A stretch of 64,000 nucleotides of DNA from Nissolia schottii. Its lineage: Eukaryota; Streptophyta; Magnoliopsida; Fabales; Fabaceae. Both the position numbers and the translations under genes were made by a program. The stretch covers positions 20,017 through 84,016 of the forward strand of contig QANU01011770.1 of NCBI GenBank assembly GCA_003254905.1. The letters run 5' to 3'. Below, piece after piece: positions 12,901-25,194 of the stretch (position 1 is the first letter of the stretch; each line of letters opens with the position of its first letter). The notes below the pieces were generated by a model. That model searched no databases, was not told the origin of the DNA, and was given only the letters and a program-made list of their open reading frames with translations.

Positions 12901-13713
12901 TAACTCTGGTGGAATCTCACCTGAGAGCATGGTTGTGTAGATTGAGAGAGTCTGAAGACTTGTGAGATTACCCAAAGAAGAAGGGATTGAGCCAGATATT
13001 CTGGTATCAGCCAGGCCTAAGACAGTCAAGTTTCTGCATTCTCCAATCTCTTTTGGAATCTTCCCAACTATGTCTTTGTTCCCACCAGCTCTAAGGACCT
13101 CGAGCTTTGAAAGCTTTCCCAGCTCAGGTGGGATTTCCCCACTTAGCTGGTTATCGAAAAGGGCAAGGTTTTTTAACTCAATGCAGTTGCTTAGCTCAAC
13201 TGGGATCCTCCCTGAAAGCTGGTTGGAGCTTAAGGACAAGTTCACCAGGTTCCGGAGCTTTCCAATGCTTGGAGGGATTGGGCCGACGAGGTTGTTGGAG
13301 CTGAGTTCGATGGCAGTGAGGGAAGGGCAGCCACCGATGTCGGCGGGGATTGTTCCGGTGAGGTTGGCATCTGAAATGACAAGCCTCTGAAGGGAGGTGA
13401 ATGAAGAGAGGTTGGAAGGTATAGGGAGCTGAAGAGGGATGGATTGTATGTTGATTTCAGTCACAAAGTTTAGTGAGGAGCATGTTATGCAGGTCCAGTT
13501 GCATGGGTTGGGGTCATGGATGTTCCAGTTGGAGAGGGATGATGATGGAGGGGTTGGAGAAGAATGGAGCCAGGAGAAGAGAGTGGAGGCTTCATGGTTA
13601 GTAGCAGCAGAGAAGGCGAAGCCATAGAGGAGAATGATGCAAAACAATGAAGAAGACGAAGAGGAATAGGAAGAGGGAGAAGAAATGTAGAAGGATTGCC
13701 TCGAGTTGAGCAT
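9951..13713 (-). CDS. LRR receptor-like serine/threonine kinase, RGI/RCH clade
   Basis: Two exons on the minus strand: 13713-10809 and 10471-9951, joined at a GT-AG intron within the APE codon of the kinase. They encode about 1,141 aa. Order: a serine-rich leader and signal peptide (about 1-37), a paired-cysteine cap (CNWTCITC, about 71-78), 24 leucine-rich repeats, a transmembrane helix (about 728-750) and a kinase domain. Visible kinase residues are the GKGCSG loop, Lys815, HRD Asp922 and DFG Asp940. An RAGG (RxGG) motif at 208-211 is the signature by which RGI receptors bind root meristem growth factor peptides. Length and sequence fit Arabidopsis RGI1/RCH1 (At5g48940) and its close paralogues from memory. 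An in-frame ATG 36 bases upstream (13749) is possible, but the later ATG gives the better signal peptide. The ligand is inferred from family. Confidence 0.95.
10472..10808 (-). other. Single intron of the receptor kinase
   Basis: 337-bp intron with donor GTTAGT and acceptor TTTGTTTCAG on the minus strand. It splits the Glu codon of the kinase APE motif after its first base. No repeat was recognised in it. Confidence 0.9.
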
Positions 13714-14170
13714 TGAAGCAAGCAATGGAACATTTGCCTCAAATTCCAAACCTTTCTCCTTCGGTTGTTTGAGTCATTGGGTTCTGCAAACTCTCTTTCC
13801 CTTCAACCTCTCTCTAACTCTGTGAAATGTGTCTTGTGTGTGCTTTCTTGCTTTAAACTCAAGCCCAGACAGAGTAGCAGCAGCACTTACTCGCTCTCAC
13901 TGTTTTCCAAAACAAAGCTATAAAGATCATTCACATTACACCCTCACCGGAGAGAATAAACTAAAATAAAGTCCAATGCCTAGAGATTGGGAAACTCTGC
14001 AGCAGCAGAACCACCACACCACACCTAAGATGCTTCTTTGTGTCTAAGCAATTGCATTAGAATAATTGGGGCCTAGGACACGTGGTGTCTCTTGCACTTA
14101 ACAGAGGCATCTTATCTCTCTTGAGCTTGACTACAACACTCCATATATATCTGATTTAAGGTGTTTTATT
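13714..14170 (-). promoter_or_regulatory. 5' UTR and proximal promoter of the receptor kinase
   Basis: Upstream of the ATG the minus strand is purine-rich (GAGAG tracts), the complement of CT-rich plus-strand sequence at 13780-13900. A CTTTATAG-like TATA candidate lies near 13917-13925. Both calls rest on composition only. Confidence 0.35.
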
Positions 14171-15652
14171 TATTTTTGTGCTCCTAGTACTCTTGGTCAG
14201 TGTTGTATACTATTTTTTTTCTTTTCTTTTCTTTTCCTCTTTCTCTCGCTATATCTCTCTCTCTTTTTTTCTTTCTCACATTATTCCGTCAATAATAATC
14301 TTGTTCAAGCATTTTCATATCCAAGACTTGAACTCAAGATTACTAATCTTGTACTTGAGATCACTTGTCAAGTTTATGAGAACCTGCCACTTAAGTGATA
14401 AAAGAATCTAGACGGACAGAAATTGTTTTAATTTTAGACGTGTCACATGCTTCAACCATATTTACAATCTCACTTATTCATAATCTTTTCAGTGAAGAAT
14501 TATTGACAAAATTTGGCTTCAACATATTTTGAGTTGATGCCGTTTGGATACTGTCAATTGAGTTAACCTTCATCCACTGTCAATTGAGTTAAGACCTTCA
14601 TCTACTGCTATATGTCTCATCTTCTGCCACACCATAATGGAAATCAGTTTATTATTAGTTACAATTCCCTGTTGGAACGCATTATTTATACACTTAAAAT
14701 ATTGATATCATGTGTATACCTTAGGAAACAACCATTATAAAAAAAAAATCAAATATTATTAAACATATAAAAGAATAATATTAAACATGCATGTGTTTAA
14801 ACACATATAAATGCTCAATAATAATATTTGTTTCTCTATTTTATAATATTTATTTTTTATTATTGTAATATTTATTTTTCTATATGATGTATATAATAGG
14901 TCAACTTCTAAGATGCAGAAGCAGTATTTTTTATTGTAACCTCATATAAAGAAGTTGGTCATAAAGCAGAGTCTGATTAATTTCACCCATGTACAAGCAT
15001 ACAACTTTATTTATTCATTTATTTTGTCTCTTCCCTCGCATCATAAATGATTTGAGTAAATTATGTTGACCATCTTTACATGTCTTATAAAATAATAAAA
15101 TTTTTGAAAATTATGATTCGCACGCGTCATGTATATCATCATGTTATGTGCATTCAAGTGAGTTTAGAGTAAATACGTGGTATATAATTTTAGAAAATAG
15201 ATAAAATAAAAACTAAAATAGATAAAATAAAAACTTTATAAGTTGATTTTATATATATACATATAATAAGTTTAAAAATAGATGGACTTATGAACCTGTC
15301 ACTTAAGGTTTTTGAGTTAATACAACTAAAGGTCGTTTGGCAAATTTATAAGATAAGACTCAATATAAACTTTTAATATTATGTCGCGTTTAGTACGTTA
15401 ATTATGTTATACTATATCTTTCTTCAATCTACAAATAATTTTTATTATAAAAAAATATTTGATCAAAAATAAAATAATTATAAATATTAAATTCATTAAC
15501 AATAATTGTATTTATTATCAATTTTCACTACTTTCTAGTATTTAAAATTTTAATTTATAAAAATATTAATTTATATTAATTATTTAAAATTAAAATTTGT
15601 ATAATATTAAAATATTAATATATTAGATGTCATTATTAAAATAAAAATTACT

Positions 15653-15684
<32 letters not shown>

Positions 15685-16051
15685 TATTAATTTATTGTAA
15701 TAACTAATGAATTTTTTATTCTAAATAATTTTTTCATTAAATATAATGTATTTAAAATAGATATTTATTAATAAATATTACTATAATTTAATTAATTAGT
15801 TAGTTATCTTAATTTTATTTATTTATATATATTAAATTATTTATTAATATCATTTATTTTAATTTTATACATTAACTTATGAATGTATTTAAAAATTGAA
15901 ATGAACAAATAAAATGGAACGGATGAAGTATTAATTATATTACTTAATTTACATTATTCTAAATTGATTTAGGCATTTACCGTCCTAAGCCGGTAAATAG
16001 ATATAATATCTTTGTGCATCTAATACTCAAAAACAAATTTCAAAATGAGTG
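14171..16051. other. Gene-poor AT-rich intergenic DNA
   Basis: No coding or RNA gene recognised. The stretch contains a CT-rich low-complexity tract (14215-14280), a TA dinucleotide run (about 15664-15684) and long ATTATT/TAATTT tracts. Confidence 0.5.
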
Positions 16052-17585
16052 GTGTTACGTGTACACCAAAAATACCATCAACGTATAGCCACCAAAGTAT
16101 TTTATACATCTTAAACCAACTAATTTATTTCTCCCAAATCACTAACCCCTCACATTCCAAACAAACCCCCAAAATCTCATATCCTCTCCCAAAATCTCGG
16201 ATCCTTTCCTAAATTACTATCTTCCTCTCCCTAAGTTTCCCAAATCTGAAACCAATGAAATTTCTTTCTTCCTCTCTCAACATTTCGCACGCCACCCTCA
16301 ACCCAGCCCAGCCGCCATTGGAGTCGCTACTTCGTCCGTCGTTCAATACCATGAGTCCATCCTCCAAGATCGCCGCGGACCACCGTCACACTGCCCCTGA
16401 CTCGCACTCGACGATGGCTCTCCGACCTTAGGCATGAACCTCATGCCACTCTTTGCACTCCCTCATGTCGTCCTCTTCGGTGGAACACTCTTCAATAGTA
16501 GTCACGGAGAATGGTTTTACTATAAAGTGTGGATGAGTTTGCTCATAAACCGTGTTTTAGTTTGTTTAAGACCCTTATTTCGGTTTGTTCATGATGGATG
16601 TACAAGTTTGTTTAAATTGAGTTGAAGGGTTTGTTCCTACAGGATATTAGAGATTGTTCAATATCAGAAAATTGTGTTTGTTCATATTGAGTTATAGTGT
16701 TTAATAAGAATAAACAAACTTGTTCATACAAAATGAACAAACTCATATAATTATAGTGAACAAATCTATTTAACTATGGTAAACAAACCTACATAATAAG
16801 AATGAACACAAATGTACTTAACTGAAATGAACAAACCTCAAACAAACAATGAACAAACTTATTCATATAAAACGAACAAACCTAATTAATTGTATTAAAC
16901 AAATTTACTTAACTGAAATCAACAAACTCCAATAAACGAATTGAACGAACACTTATTAATAAACTGAACAAACCAATTTAATCATAGTGAACAAACCTAC
17001 TTAACTGGAATGAACAAACCTCAATACAAATAATGAACAAACATGTTCATATAAAATGAACAAACATTTTTAACTATAGTGAACAAACCTACTTAACTGT
17101 AATGAACAAACCCCAATACAAAAAATGAACAAACTTTTCCAAATAAAATGAACAAACTCATGTAACTGAACAAACCTGCTTGATTAGAATGAACAAACCT
17201 GTTCATATAAAGCAAACAAACACATTTAACTGTAGTGAACAAACGTACTTCACTGAAATGAAAAAACTCAGATACAAATAATGAACAAACCTGTTCATAT
17301 AAAATGAACGAACCTAATTAGTTGTATTGAACAAACCTACTTAACTGGAATGAACAAACCCAATACACGAACTGAACAAATACTTATTTTCTAAAACGAA
17401 CAAACCCATATAGCTATAGTGAACAAACTTATGAAAATGAACAAACACAAATTGAACAAACCTATAAACGATAAGTGAACAAACCAATACTCATATAATG
17501 AACAAACACGGTTAACTTAATTAACTGAACAAACACTTATTACTAAAACGAACAAACCCATAAACACGCAATGAACAAAACTACA
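16052..17585 (+). mobile_element. Putative TIR element with a GC-rich insert and a GAACAAAC array
   Basis: Starts with GTGTTACGTGTACACC (16052-16067), nearly the same as the termini of the two MITEs at 48787 and 49524. After a CT-rich lead, a GC-rich tract with many CpG sites (about 16290-16435) looks like captured gene or UTR sequence. A long degenerate array of GAACAAAC words follows (about 16700-17575). The matching right terminus was not found; the array runs into unrelated sequence near 17590. Plain DNA transposon remnant is my best guess, not proven. Confidence 0.4.
16700..17575. repeat. Degenerate GAACAAAC array
   Basis: Dozens of copies of (T/C)GAACAAAC(C/T) are separated by 10 to 30 bases of variable A/T-rich text such as TACTTAACTG and TTCATATAAAA. 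Pairs of spacers recur in the same order, so a higher-order unit of roughly 50 to 60 bp is likely. Confidence 0.8.
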
Positions 17586-17589
17586 CAAC

Positions 17590-18975
17590 TAGATTGACTA
17601 TGCGCTTAAGTAGAAAGTTCGAGGTTACAAAGTTAGGTAATGCCAGAATTAGCTCCCCTCACCTAGTAAATAGATAAAGTTGATCGGGACTAGTATGGAT
17701 TAAAAATCAAGTAGGAAGTCTTAGAGATTTCATTCTTCACCTAGAGATTCCCTGAGCAGTGGGATTATAAGTAAATGAATATGAGTTATTCCCACAGGTT
17801 ACCCGTTGAGGACGCAAGTTCTCACCCCACGTTTACTTATGATCCCAGGAAGCAAACACAATGGGAGAATTCAACTTTCGGCAGTGGCAAGAGTGGGAAA
17901 TATCATCTCTGAGGTCTAGAGCTTATGCAAGGCACGTAGTTATCATAAGGAGTAGATAGCTTAATAGGAATAGGCTTGTGTACATGTTATTTGTGTTGCA
18001 TGGGTCTGTGGGGGCAGCTACACTACTAGTCCCATGTGTGGCAATACCTGATGTATATATGTATATATATTTAGTTGTGACATATGTGATTCCTGGACCA
18101 CTTGGTATTTATGTGTTATGATAATGAATGATATGTTGAGTAGGTCTTTGCAACGTTTCCTCAAGCATATGAGCATGGTTGTTAAACTCTCGAGTTAACT
18201 CTTAAACTCTTACGAGTTTACGATTTTACTACACAAAAACGAGTTAACACTTATGTAAACTCTTTTTTGGTAAACTCGTACGAGTTTAAGTAAACTCTCG
18301 ATTCTACTAGCGAGTTCACGAGTTAAAATCTACCTACGAGTTTACGAGTTTACCTCAAAATGTACAAATTTTGTAACTTTGTTAGATACTTACCTAACTT
18401 TGTTTATATTAGATAATGTATATTGAGTTTATTTTGTTAATTTCATATATTTATCATAATTGAGCTATGTTTTATTGAACTATAAAATAATACATATACT
18501 GAATAAAATATGACATAACCACTAAGTGTCATGCATTAAAGTGTATTTTATGATATGTCTTTCATTAATTTAATTTAAAGTTAACATTATTCAATTTCAA
18601 TTATAAATAGATTATTTAATTAAGTTTAGTTCCTAATTATATTGCTTATAACATATTTTTTTACGTATGTAAACTCATACGAGTTTACGAGTCGAGTTTA
18701 CGATCCGAGTTTGCTGAGACTCCACGAGTTTACTTAAACTCTCGAGTTTGACAACCTTGCATATGAGTTTTCTTGGTTAGTACGATTTGTTGTGATACGA
18801 GTATGACTCACATTTTCATATCCAATGATTTGTAAAATCAAAAAAGTTTTAAATTGGTCCATATTTTTGTAATTAATTATATTTTCAAAAGTAAGTCTAA
18901 AAGTAACCAAACCTTTTGGTAACAATTAGTGAGGATTATTTACGACTTAGCGTAAATAGCTAGATAAGGTATTAC
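17590..18975 (+). mobile_element. Ty3/gypsy LTR fragment, interrupted
   Basis: The text and the end at 18975 (GATAAGGTATTACA) resemble the 3' part of the better-defined gypsy LTR at 50685-53685, including a TTTACGACTTAGCGTAAATAG-like stretch before the end. It is split by a 585-bp TIR element (18174-18758). No left LTR edge or target duplication was confirmed. Broken fossil. Confidence 0.4.
18174..18758. mobile_element. 585-bp TIR element with 9-bp target duplication
   Basis: Both flanks carry GCATATGAG (18165-18173 and 18759-18767). The element begins CATGGTTGTTAAACTC and ends GAGTTTGACAACCTT, so its ends are an imperfect inverted repeat. Its subterminal parts are full of ACGAGTTTACGAGTT-like words in both directions, and the middle is AT-rich. 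The 9-bp duplication fits Mutator-like elements. No transposase is encoded. Confidence 0.8.
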
Positions 18976-20458
18976 ATCTTTAGCTTGCAATTACTAGCCT
19001 CCACTGGCTATCTCACAGTGTTGGATGCACCGCCAGTGCTTTTGGGGACTAGGTAATTGTTCATGAGCTTGGTGTTTTCCATAATAGCCTTAAGGATCTC
19101 AGGGGTAGGAGTATCTTTTGTCATGATAACCTCAAGGGTAGATTGTGCTCGTGTTTATTTAGTTTCCTTTTTGAGCTATCTTGCAGCGCATTCAATCTTC
19201 GGACCAAAGAGCAAGTTAATTGGCTTGCTTTTTCGCATACAACCTGAAATCACTTGCATACCTAGTGAAAGCACAAGCAAGAAAAAAGGAAATAAACCCA
19301 AACCAAAAAATTAGAATAAATTATAAAATAAAATAAAAAACAGTTATAAAAAATAATACGAAAAACTTCAATCTCACAACTTGTTGATTAACCAATGATA
19401 TTAATTTTATTCTCGATAATGACGCTAAAAACTTGATATGGATTTCTATGACAAATATATCGCATCGTATAAGTAATAACGTAATAAAAAGAGTGTCGTA
19501 TCCACGAGGATAAATTTAGGTATCGCATAACAAATAAATATAGCAATTTGAACAAATTAGGATTCGATTGGAAGTACAAAATTAAATTGAGCAATTTAAA
19601 CAATCAATTAAAACTAGCAACTGAGAAGAATCAAAGGGAAAATTCAATTGAGGAAAACACTAGGGCACAAACTTTCACCTATCTTGACTCTGCTGTCATA
19701 ATCCTCAATTACACAATTCCTAGATTAATCAATGGTTCCTAAACTAACTACATGCCTCGACCTCTCTCGAGCACTAGTAATTACTCCTAAGTAAAGCATC
19801 AATGATTTATGAATCTCTAATAATTCAACCACATAAGTTGCGTTAACTCATAGACAAGCTTACTCAACCTATGATAATTATTTGTAGAGGCATCTCTCAT
19901 AATCCTCTCTCGAGCTCAAGTGAAACATCAAATCAATAAATTGGTGATCAAGCAATTAAAAGCATTAAAAACGGGTATAATCACACATGCTTTCAGATTA
20001 CAAGACAACAATTTTACCATTGCACTAAGTCTCACCCTCATCTCATATATTATTACTAGATAGTATAAAATTTTCACACTAATTAATAGTGCATATTGAT
20101 TTAGGTTAAAAGAATAATTAGTTGCAACAATAAAATTGGAGTTTAAATGTTACTAATGCGAGGCTTCTATTTGCAATTTAGGGTGTTGGTTTTCAGTTGC
20201 AGGACTTGATGTAGAAACAAAATTAAATAATGTGCAGAAGAACAAGATGATGGTGGATTGCCGAATCCGCAAGCTTGCATTAGGCAGATATCATGCGTTC
20301 CCAGCACCGCTCAGTTGTGTATACGTTTACCTAATTAATTATTTATTAATTATCAAATGATTTTGCCATATGCTTATGCAGAAAGCACACGTACCAATGA
20401 GTTCCCTCTAGTGTTGGATCATTTTTCTCTTTCATTCTTTTTTTTTTTTTTTTTTTTT
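18976..20458. other. Intergenic, dispersed repeat-like text, no gene
   Basis: The piece at 19350-20100 (with GTCGTATCCACGAGGAT near 19495) is of a kind I recognise as dispersed in plant genomes, but I cannot name its class. No supported reading frame. It ends in a poly-T run at the assembly gap. Confidence 0.35.
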
Positions 20459-20992
20459 NNNNNNNNNNNNNNNNNNNNNNNNNNNNNNNNNNNNNNNNNN
20501 NNNNNNNNNNNNNNNNNNNNNNNNNNNNNNNNNNNNNNNNNNNNNNNNNNNNNNNNNNNNNNNNNNNNNNNNNNNNNNNNNNNNNNNNNNNNNNNNNNNN
20601 NNNNNNNNNNNNNNNNNNNNNNNNNNNNNNNNNNNNNNNNNNNNNNNNNNNNNNNNNNNNNNNNNNNNNNNNNNNNNNNNNNNNNNNNNNNNNNNNNNNN
20701 NNNNNNNNNNNNNNNNNNNNNNNNNNNNNNNNNNNNNNNNNNNNNNNNNNNNNNNNNNNNNNNNNNNNNNNNNNNNNNNNNNNNNNNNNNNNNNNNNNNN
20801 NNNNNNNNNNNNNNNNNNNNNNNNNNNNNNNNNNNNNNNNNNNNNNNNNNNNNNNNNNNNNNNNNNNNNNNNNNNNNNNNNNNNNNNNNNNNNNNNNNNN
20901 NNNNNNNNNNNNNNNNNNNNNNNNNNNNNNNNNNNNNNNNNNNNNNNNNNNNNNNNNNNNNNNNNNNNNNNNNNNNNNNNNNNNNNNNNNNN
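20459..20992. other. Assembly gap (534 N)
   Basis: A run of undetermined bases. It is bounded by a poly-T run on the left (about 20439-20458) and by a short CTT followed by a poly-C run (20996-21012) on the right. Such homopolymers probably stopped sequencing or assembly. Reading frames across it are meaningless. Confidence 1.
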
Positions 20993-20995
20993 CTT

Positions 20996-21649
20996 CCCCC
21001 CCCCCCCCCCCCAATAACTTCAATTTTTCTTCTTTTTACTCAAATTTTAACTAACTAAAAAACTCATCTCACCCTACAAACTTTCTTATATATAAGTTTT
21101 ACTCTTTTACTTTAATTTTTTCTCCCTTTGCACTCAATTATAAAAGTTTAATGACAAATTCAACTACAATAAATTATAAAATGATTATCTCTATTTGCAC
21201 TCATATAGAAAAATATAGAAAATTATGTTTCAATTATCAGTGTGAATTAGTATAACTATTTTATCCCATTAACTTCACTAAGCATCAAACAAGCTTAACA
21301 TTATCAAATTGATGTTATGACAATCTCTGAGTTATATGTACCAATTATTTATAAGAATAATTTATAATATTTTTTAATTTTTTGTTTTATTTATTTGATA
21401 TTGACTCTTTTTATTTCAAATGTTACTATTAATAAGCATTTGTCAAGTATGAATAATGTAAAAAAGTAAAATCATAAATAAAACGAAAATGTTTTCTTTT
21501 TGTTACTAGTCTTTTAACTTATAAAATAAGAGTATTATTAAAAAAAATTGACAACAAAAATTTGTATATTGACTAATTTTATAATTGAGAAAGAATTTCT
21601 TTCTATATATGACACTATATAAATTTTGGCCCCCATACATTTTATGGAT
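20996..21649. other. AT-rich intergenic, no gene
   Basis: Nothing beyond AT-rich sequence and short runs is recognisable. Confidence 0.5.
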
Positions 21650-21890
21650 CCGTCCATGAGCATAACAACTAAATATCATGCATTAAGGTATATTTATGAT
21701 ATTTCTTTCATTTATTTTATATTAAAGTTAACATTATTCTATGTCAATTATGAATACAACGTTTAATTATGTTTAGTTACTAATAATATTGCTTATAACA
21801 TATTTTTTACATATGTAAATTATTACGAATTTACAAGTCGAGTTTACTGAGGTTTCACGAGTTTATTTAAACTCTCGAGTTTGACCTTAT
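21650..21890. mobile_element. Truncated second copy of the 585-bp TIR element
   Basis: Aligns with the last 250 bases of the element at 18174-18758: shared text such as ATCATGCATTAA, TTGCTTATAACATATTTTTT and the end AAACTCTCGAGTTTGACC. The left half is missing and the right end is decayed. Confidence 0.75.
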
Positions 21891-21980
21891 CTACCATTTT
21901 GTATAAACTCAATTACTGTGAGCATATTAGTCACTGCTGCTAGCAGTGGACAAGAACCCTGGGTGCATAAAAAAATAAAG

Positions 21981-22459
21981 TTATAAAATCTATTTTAGGT
22001 CCCCGACAAATATTCAAGATTTGGTTTAGGTCTTAAATTATTATTTTTTGGTCCAAACATATTAAAAAATATCTAGTTTTAGCTACTCCCTAACATATCA
22101 TTAATTATTTGGTTTTAATCTATATCATTAGTGAAACTTTGTTAACTGCCTATGTGTCTAATAGTGTCACGTTAGTAGTGCTAAGTGAACAAATTGGCCT
22201 AACCAAAACTGACTCAAAACTCGCTATTTGGCCCGAGTTTGAGTGATGCATGAGTGATGATTTGAGACAAATAACAGCGTTATGGGTCACTTTGGGCTAG
22301 ACTATGGGTCATGTGTGTTTATTTCACTGTTAACCATATCACCAGTTAGTATAGCTTGACTAATGATTTCAGATAATTTATGATATGTTTTGACTAAAAA
22401 ATTAAAAGACTTAAATCAAATCTCAAAAATTTGTTGGTACTTGAAACATATTTATAGCA
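21981..22459. mobile_element. MITE-like element with about 75-bp imperfect TIRs
   Basis: The left arm (TTTAGGTCCCCGACAAAT..., ATTTGGTTTAGGTCTT) matches the reverse complement of the right arm (GACTTAAATCAAATCTC, TTTGTTGGTACTTGAAAC). The interior is noncoding. No clean target duplication was identified. Confidence 0.6.
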
Positions 22460-24189
22460 AAATATAAAATATGATTTGCATTTTGGTGTGGAATATGTAG
22501 CAGAAGTCATAGAATCCCCCTATATGCATCTATATTAAACATGCATGAATGACCATATTTTTATGCATCCGAAAAGTATGCGTGAATTGATGTGTACTAT
22601 ATATATGGATACATACCAAATCATATTTTACCGTAATCTTTATTTTTCTCTCTTCTCTCTCTTTTTTATTTTTTGTTATTTGTCTGTGAGTATTAGAGAA
22701 GGGAGTTATCATCATTGTTCTTTAGTGACAATCCTACTGTTTTTTCCTTTTTCATTGCTTAAATTTTTATCGAATAAAAAGCTTAGATCTATTATATCTT
22801 GAGCATAAATATTCAGTTTTTTTTTAAACAACTTATCTCGTTATTTTTTTTTCCTCTTTGTAGTTGTTTAGGTCCTTGTCGTGGTTGTATTAATTCATTT
22901 TGTGATTGTTTCTTTTGTAGGGTATTACAAATGGCAAACATGATCATATTTATAGCTAAAAGAGATGTAATACATTCAAACTTTCGTGTTGGTCTCTGAT
23001 GTGAAAGATGTTTAGACATTAATAATCTTCAGGCAATGAGTAGAACTATAGACTGAGTTAGTTCAAAATGCAAAATGTTTTTACTTTTTATTTACATTAG
23101 ATGTAATGTATTTTTTAATTTGAAAGTGTCGTTAAACTTTCATGTCAATGAAATTTTGTTTATCCTAAAAAAATAATAATATGTACCACACATTCTAATT
23201 TTTACAATAATTTTGTACACTGGTTTGTATTAATTGCATGAAACTGGGTGAATTAATGCTATAGAGTATCATTGTTCCCTTTACACACACAAATAATGAA
23301 TACTATCACAAATTTTTTTTCGTAGTTATACCATGCATGCATGATTTGAAAAAAGGATGGCAATCATGTGGCTTAAAAGACTTTGAAACAACTAACTCCA
23401 AAACATAGATTGAAATCAATGTTATTCCACATTCATTAATTATCAAAAGAAGAAAAAAGCCTGGCAAAAGAGAAAAGTAGAGGGAAAAAGATTGAACAAA
23501 ACAAAGCAAATATGATCCCATGACCATGACTATGACTATTGATGTTAGTATATGACCTCAGGTGGCAAAAATAATTACTAGTAACATTTTAGAAAAACAG
23601 TTGTTTATGATGTGTTAGTGTACATGTGATAGTGGGTAGCAGCAATAAGCTTTTAACAAAAGGAAAAGAAAAAACAACATCCCAGATTTTGAGGCCACAT
23701 CACGTGAGGATGAGAATCCAAAATTTTCTATCAATTTGTCTGTCACCCAACTAAACCCATTTTTATTCGTAGATTTTTAAATGCAACAAAATTGAATGTA
23801 GAGTTGGTGGTCATACTTTAATTGAAGATAGGTACCCAATACATATGCATATAAATGATAGGCCAAGGAAGGATCATACCCATAAAACAAAACAAATTTG
23901 CTTAAAAGAGCAAAAAGAGCCAAAAGGAAAAAAGGAAAAAGAAAAGGTAAACGGCGCTGATCTCTGAGTCTGCGGCCCCTATTTTAAGGGTCGTGACATT
24001 GGGAAGCTCCCCATCGGAATCTATGCACATTTTTGGTTCCATTATGGTGTTACTTGCCTCACAACCCCAATCAAAAACCCCACTACCCAACGAACACCCT
24101 ACCCCAGCCATTCTCAACTTTTGAAAGTGCAGAGCAAAATATCAAAATAAGGTTTAAAAAAAAGGTCAATAATTTGATTATAACATTTT
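22460..24189. other. Intergenic; one small unassigned GC-richer stretch
   Basis: No recognised gene. At 23940-24120 the minus strand holds a GC-richer open stretch (71 codons in all) starting MRMAGVGCSLGSG. It has no domain I know and no clear splice partner, so it is listed under findings rather than as a gene. Confidence 0.4.
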
Positions 24190-25157
24190 GGATAAATTAC
24201 ATCCATTGTTCTTTAAGTTTGTTTAAATAACATGTAGTCTCAAATTATAGTTAAAATGGCATTTCATTCCATTAATTAGCATTTAGCCCAAAATTACTCC
24301 TAAATAGAATAAAATAACATAAATTAATATTTCATAACAATAATAATAATATTGTTATTAAATAATAATTTAATTAATAAATAAAATAAAATTATAATAA
24401 TATTTAGTAATTTTAAAGGGACCGTCAATTTTAAAGTAATCAATACTATTGCATCTTATATTAAGAACTTTAAAAACCCTAAACAAAACAATCATTCATT
24501 TGGTCATTCTCGCACCATTTTGACACAAAATCTTAAAAAAAAAATTGTATTGTTGCAATTGTGAAGCAAAACATAAGACCAAACTCACCATTCCAACACC
24601 ATAAACACAACTAACAAATCATTTTAATACCGCAAACACTAGAACATGATAGAACAAAAAATAGAGGCAATAGAGCATTAGAGGCAATAAATCATAACCT
24701 ATATCAATCACCCCACACACCAAAAAATAGAGGCAATAAAGCATTAGAACACCATAAATAGGGGCAATAAGGATCAGTTTAGTAGTCCTAAAGCCTGATA
24801 GAACAAAATCTAATAGCATAAGACCTAATAAGATAAAGTCTGATAGTATAAAGTCTAAAGAAATTTTAATACCATATGTGTTTGGTATGACATGGTATAT
24901 AATACTCTATTATATATATTATACAATTTATTCACCACTTGACAAATAATTTAATAATAAGAAAATGTTTAATAAAAAATAAAATAATAAATTTTATTAT
25001 TTACTCAAATATAAATTTCAAATAAATTTTATTATTTAAAAATTTATTAATAATAATTATTTTACTATCTAACTTCACTATTTTTTATTATTTAAATTTT
25101 TAATTTATAAAATAATTCTTGTCATAATTAATTAAATTTAAAATTAAATTAAGATAA

Positions 25158-25194
<37 letters not shown>

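Noticed and set aside
12962-13390. 142-codon plus-strand stretch in the LRR region
   Set aside because: Mirror of the repeated LRR codons; no independent support.
16700-17575. GAACAAAC repeats considered as a CRISPR array
   Set aside because: Spacers and repeats are both degenerate, there are no cas genes, and the DNA is plant nuclear.
16005-18980. TCTTT on both sides as a target duplication for a large gypsy LTR
   Set aside because: The left side is not followed by a proper LTR start, so the match is probably chance.
19057-19314. 85-codon plus-strand stretch
   Set aside because: No domain, composition like its noncoding flanks.
20346-21058. Long open stretches across the N run
   Set aside because: They exist only because N bases contain no stops.
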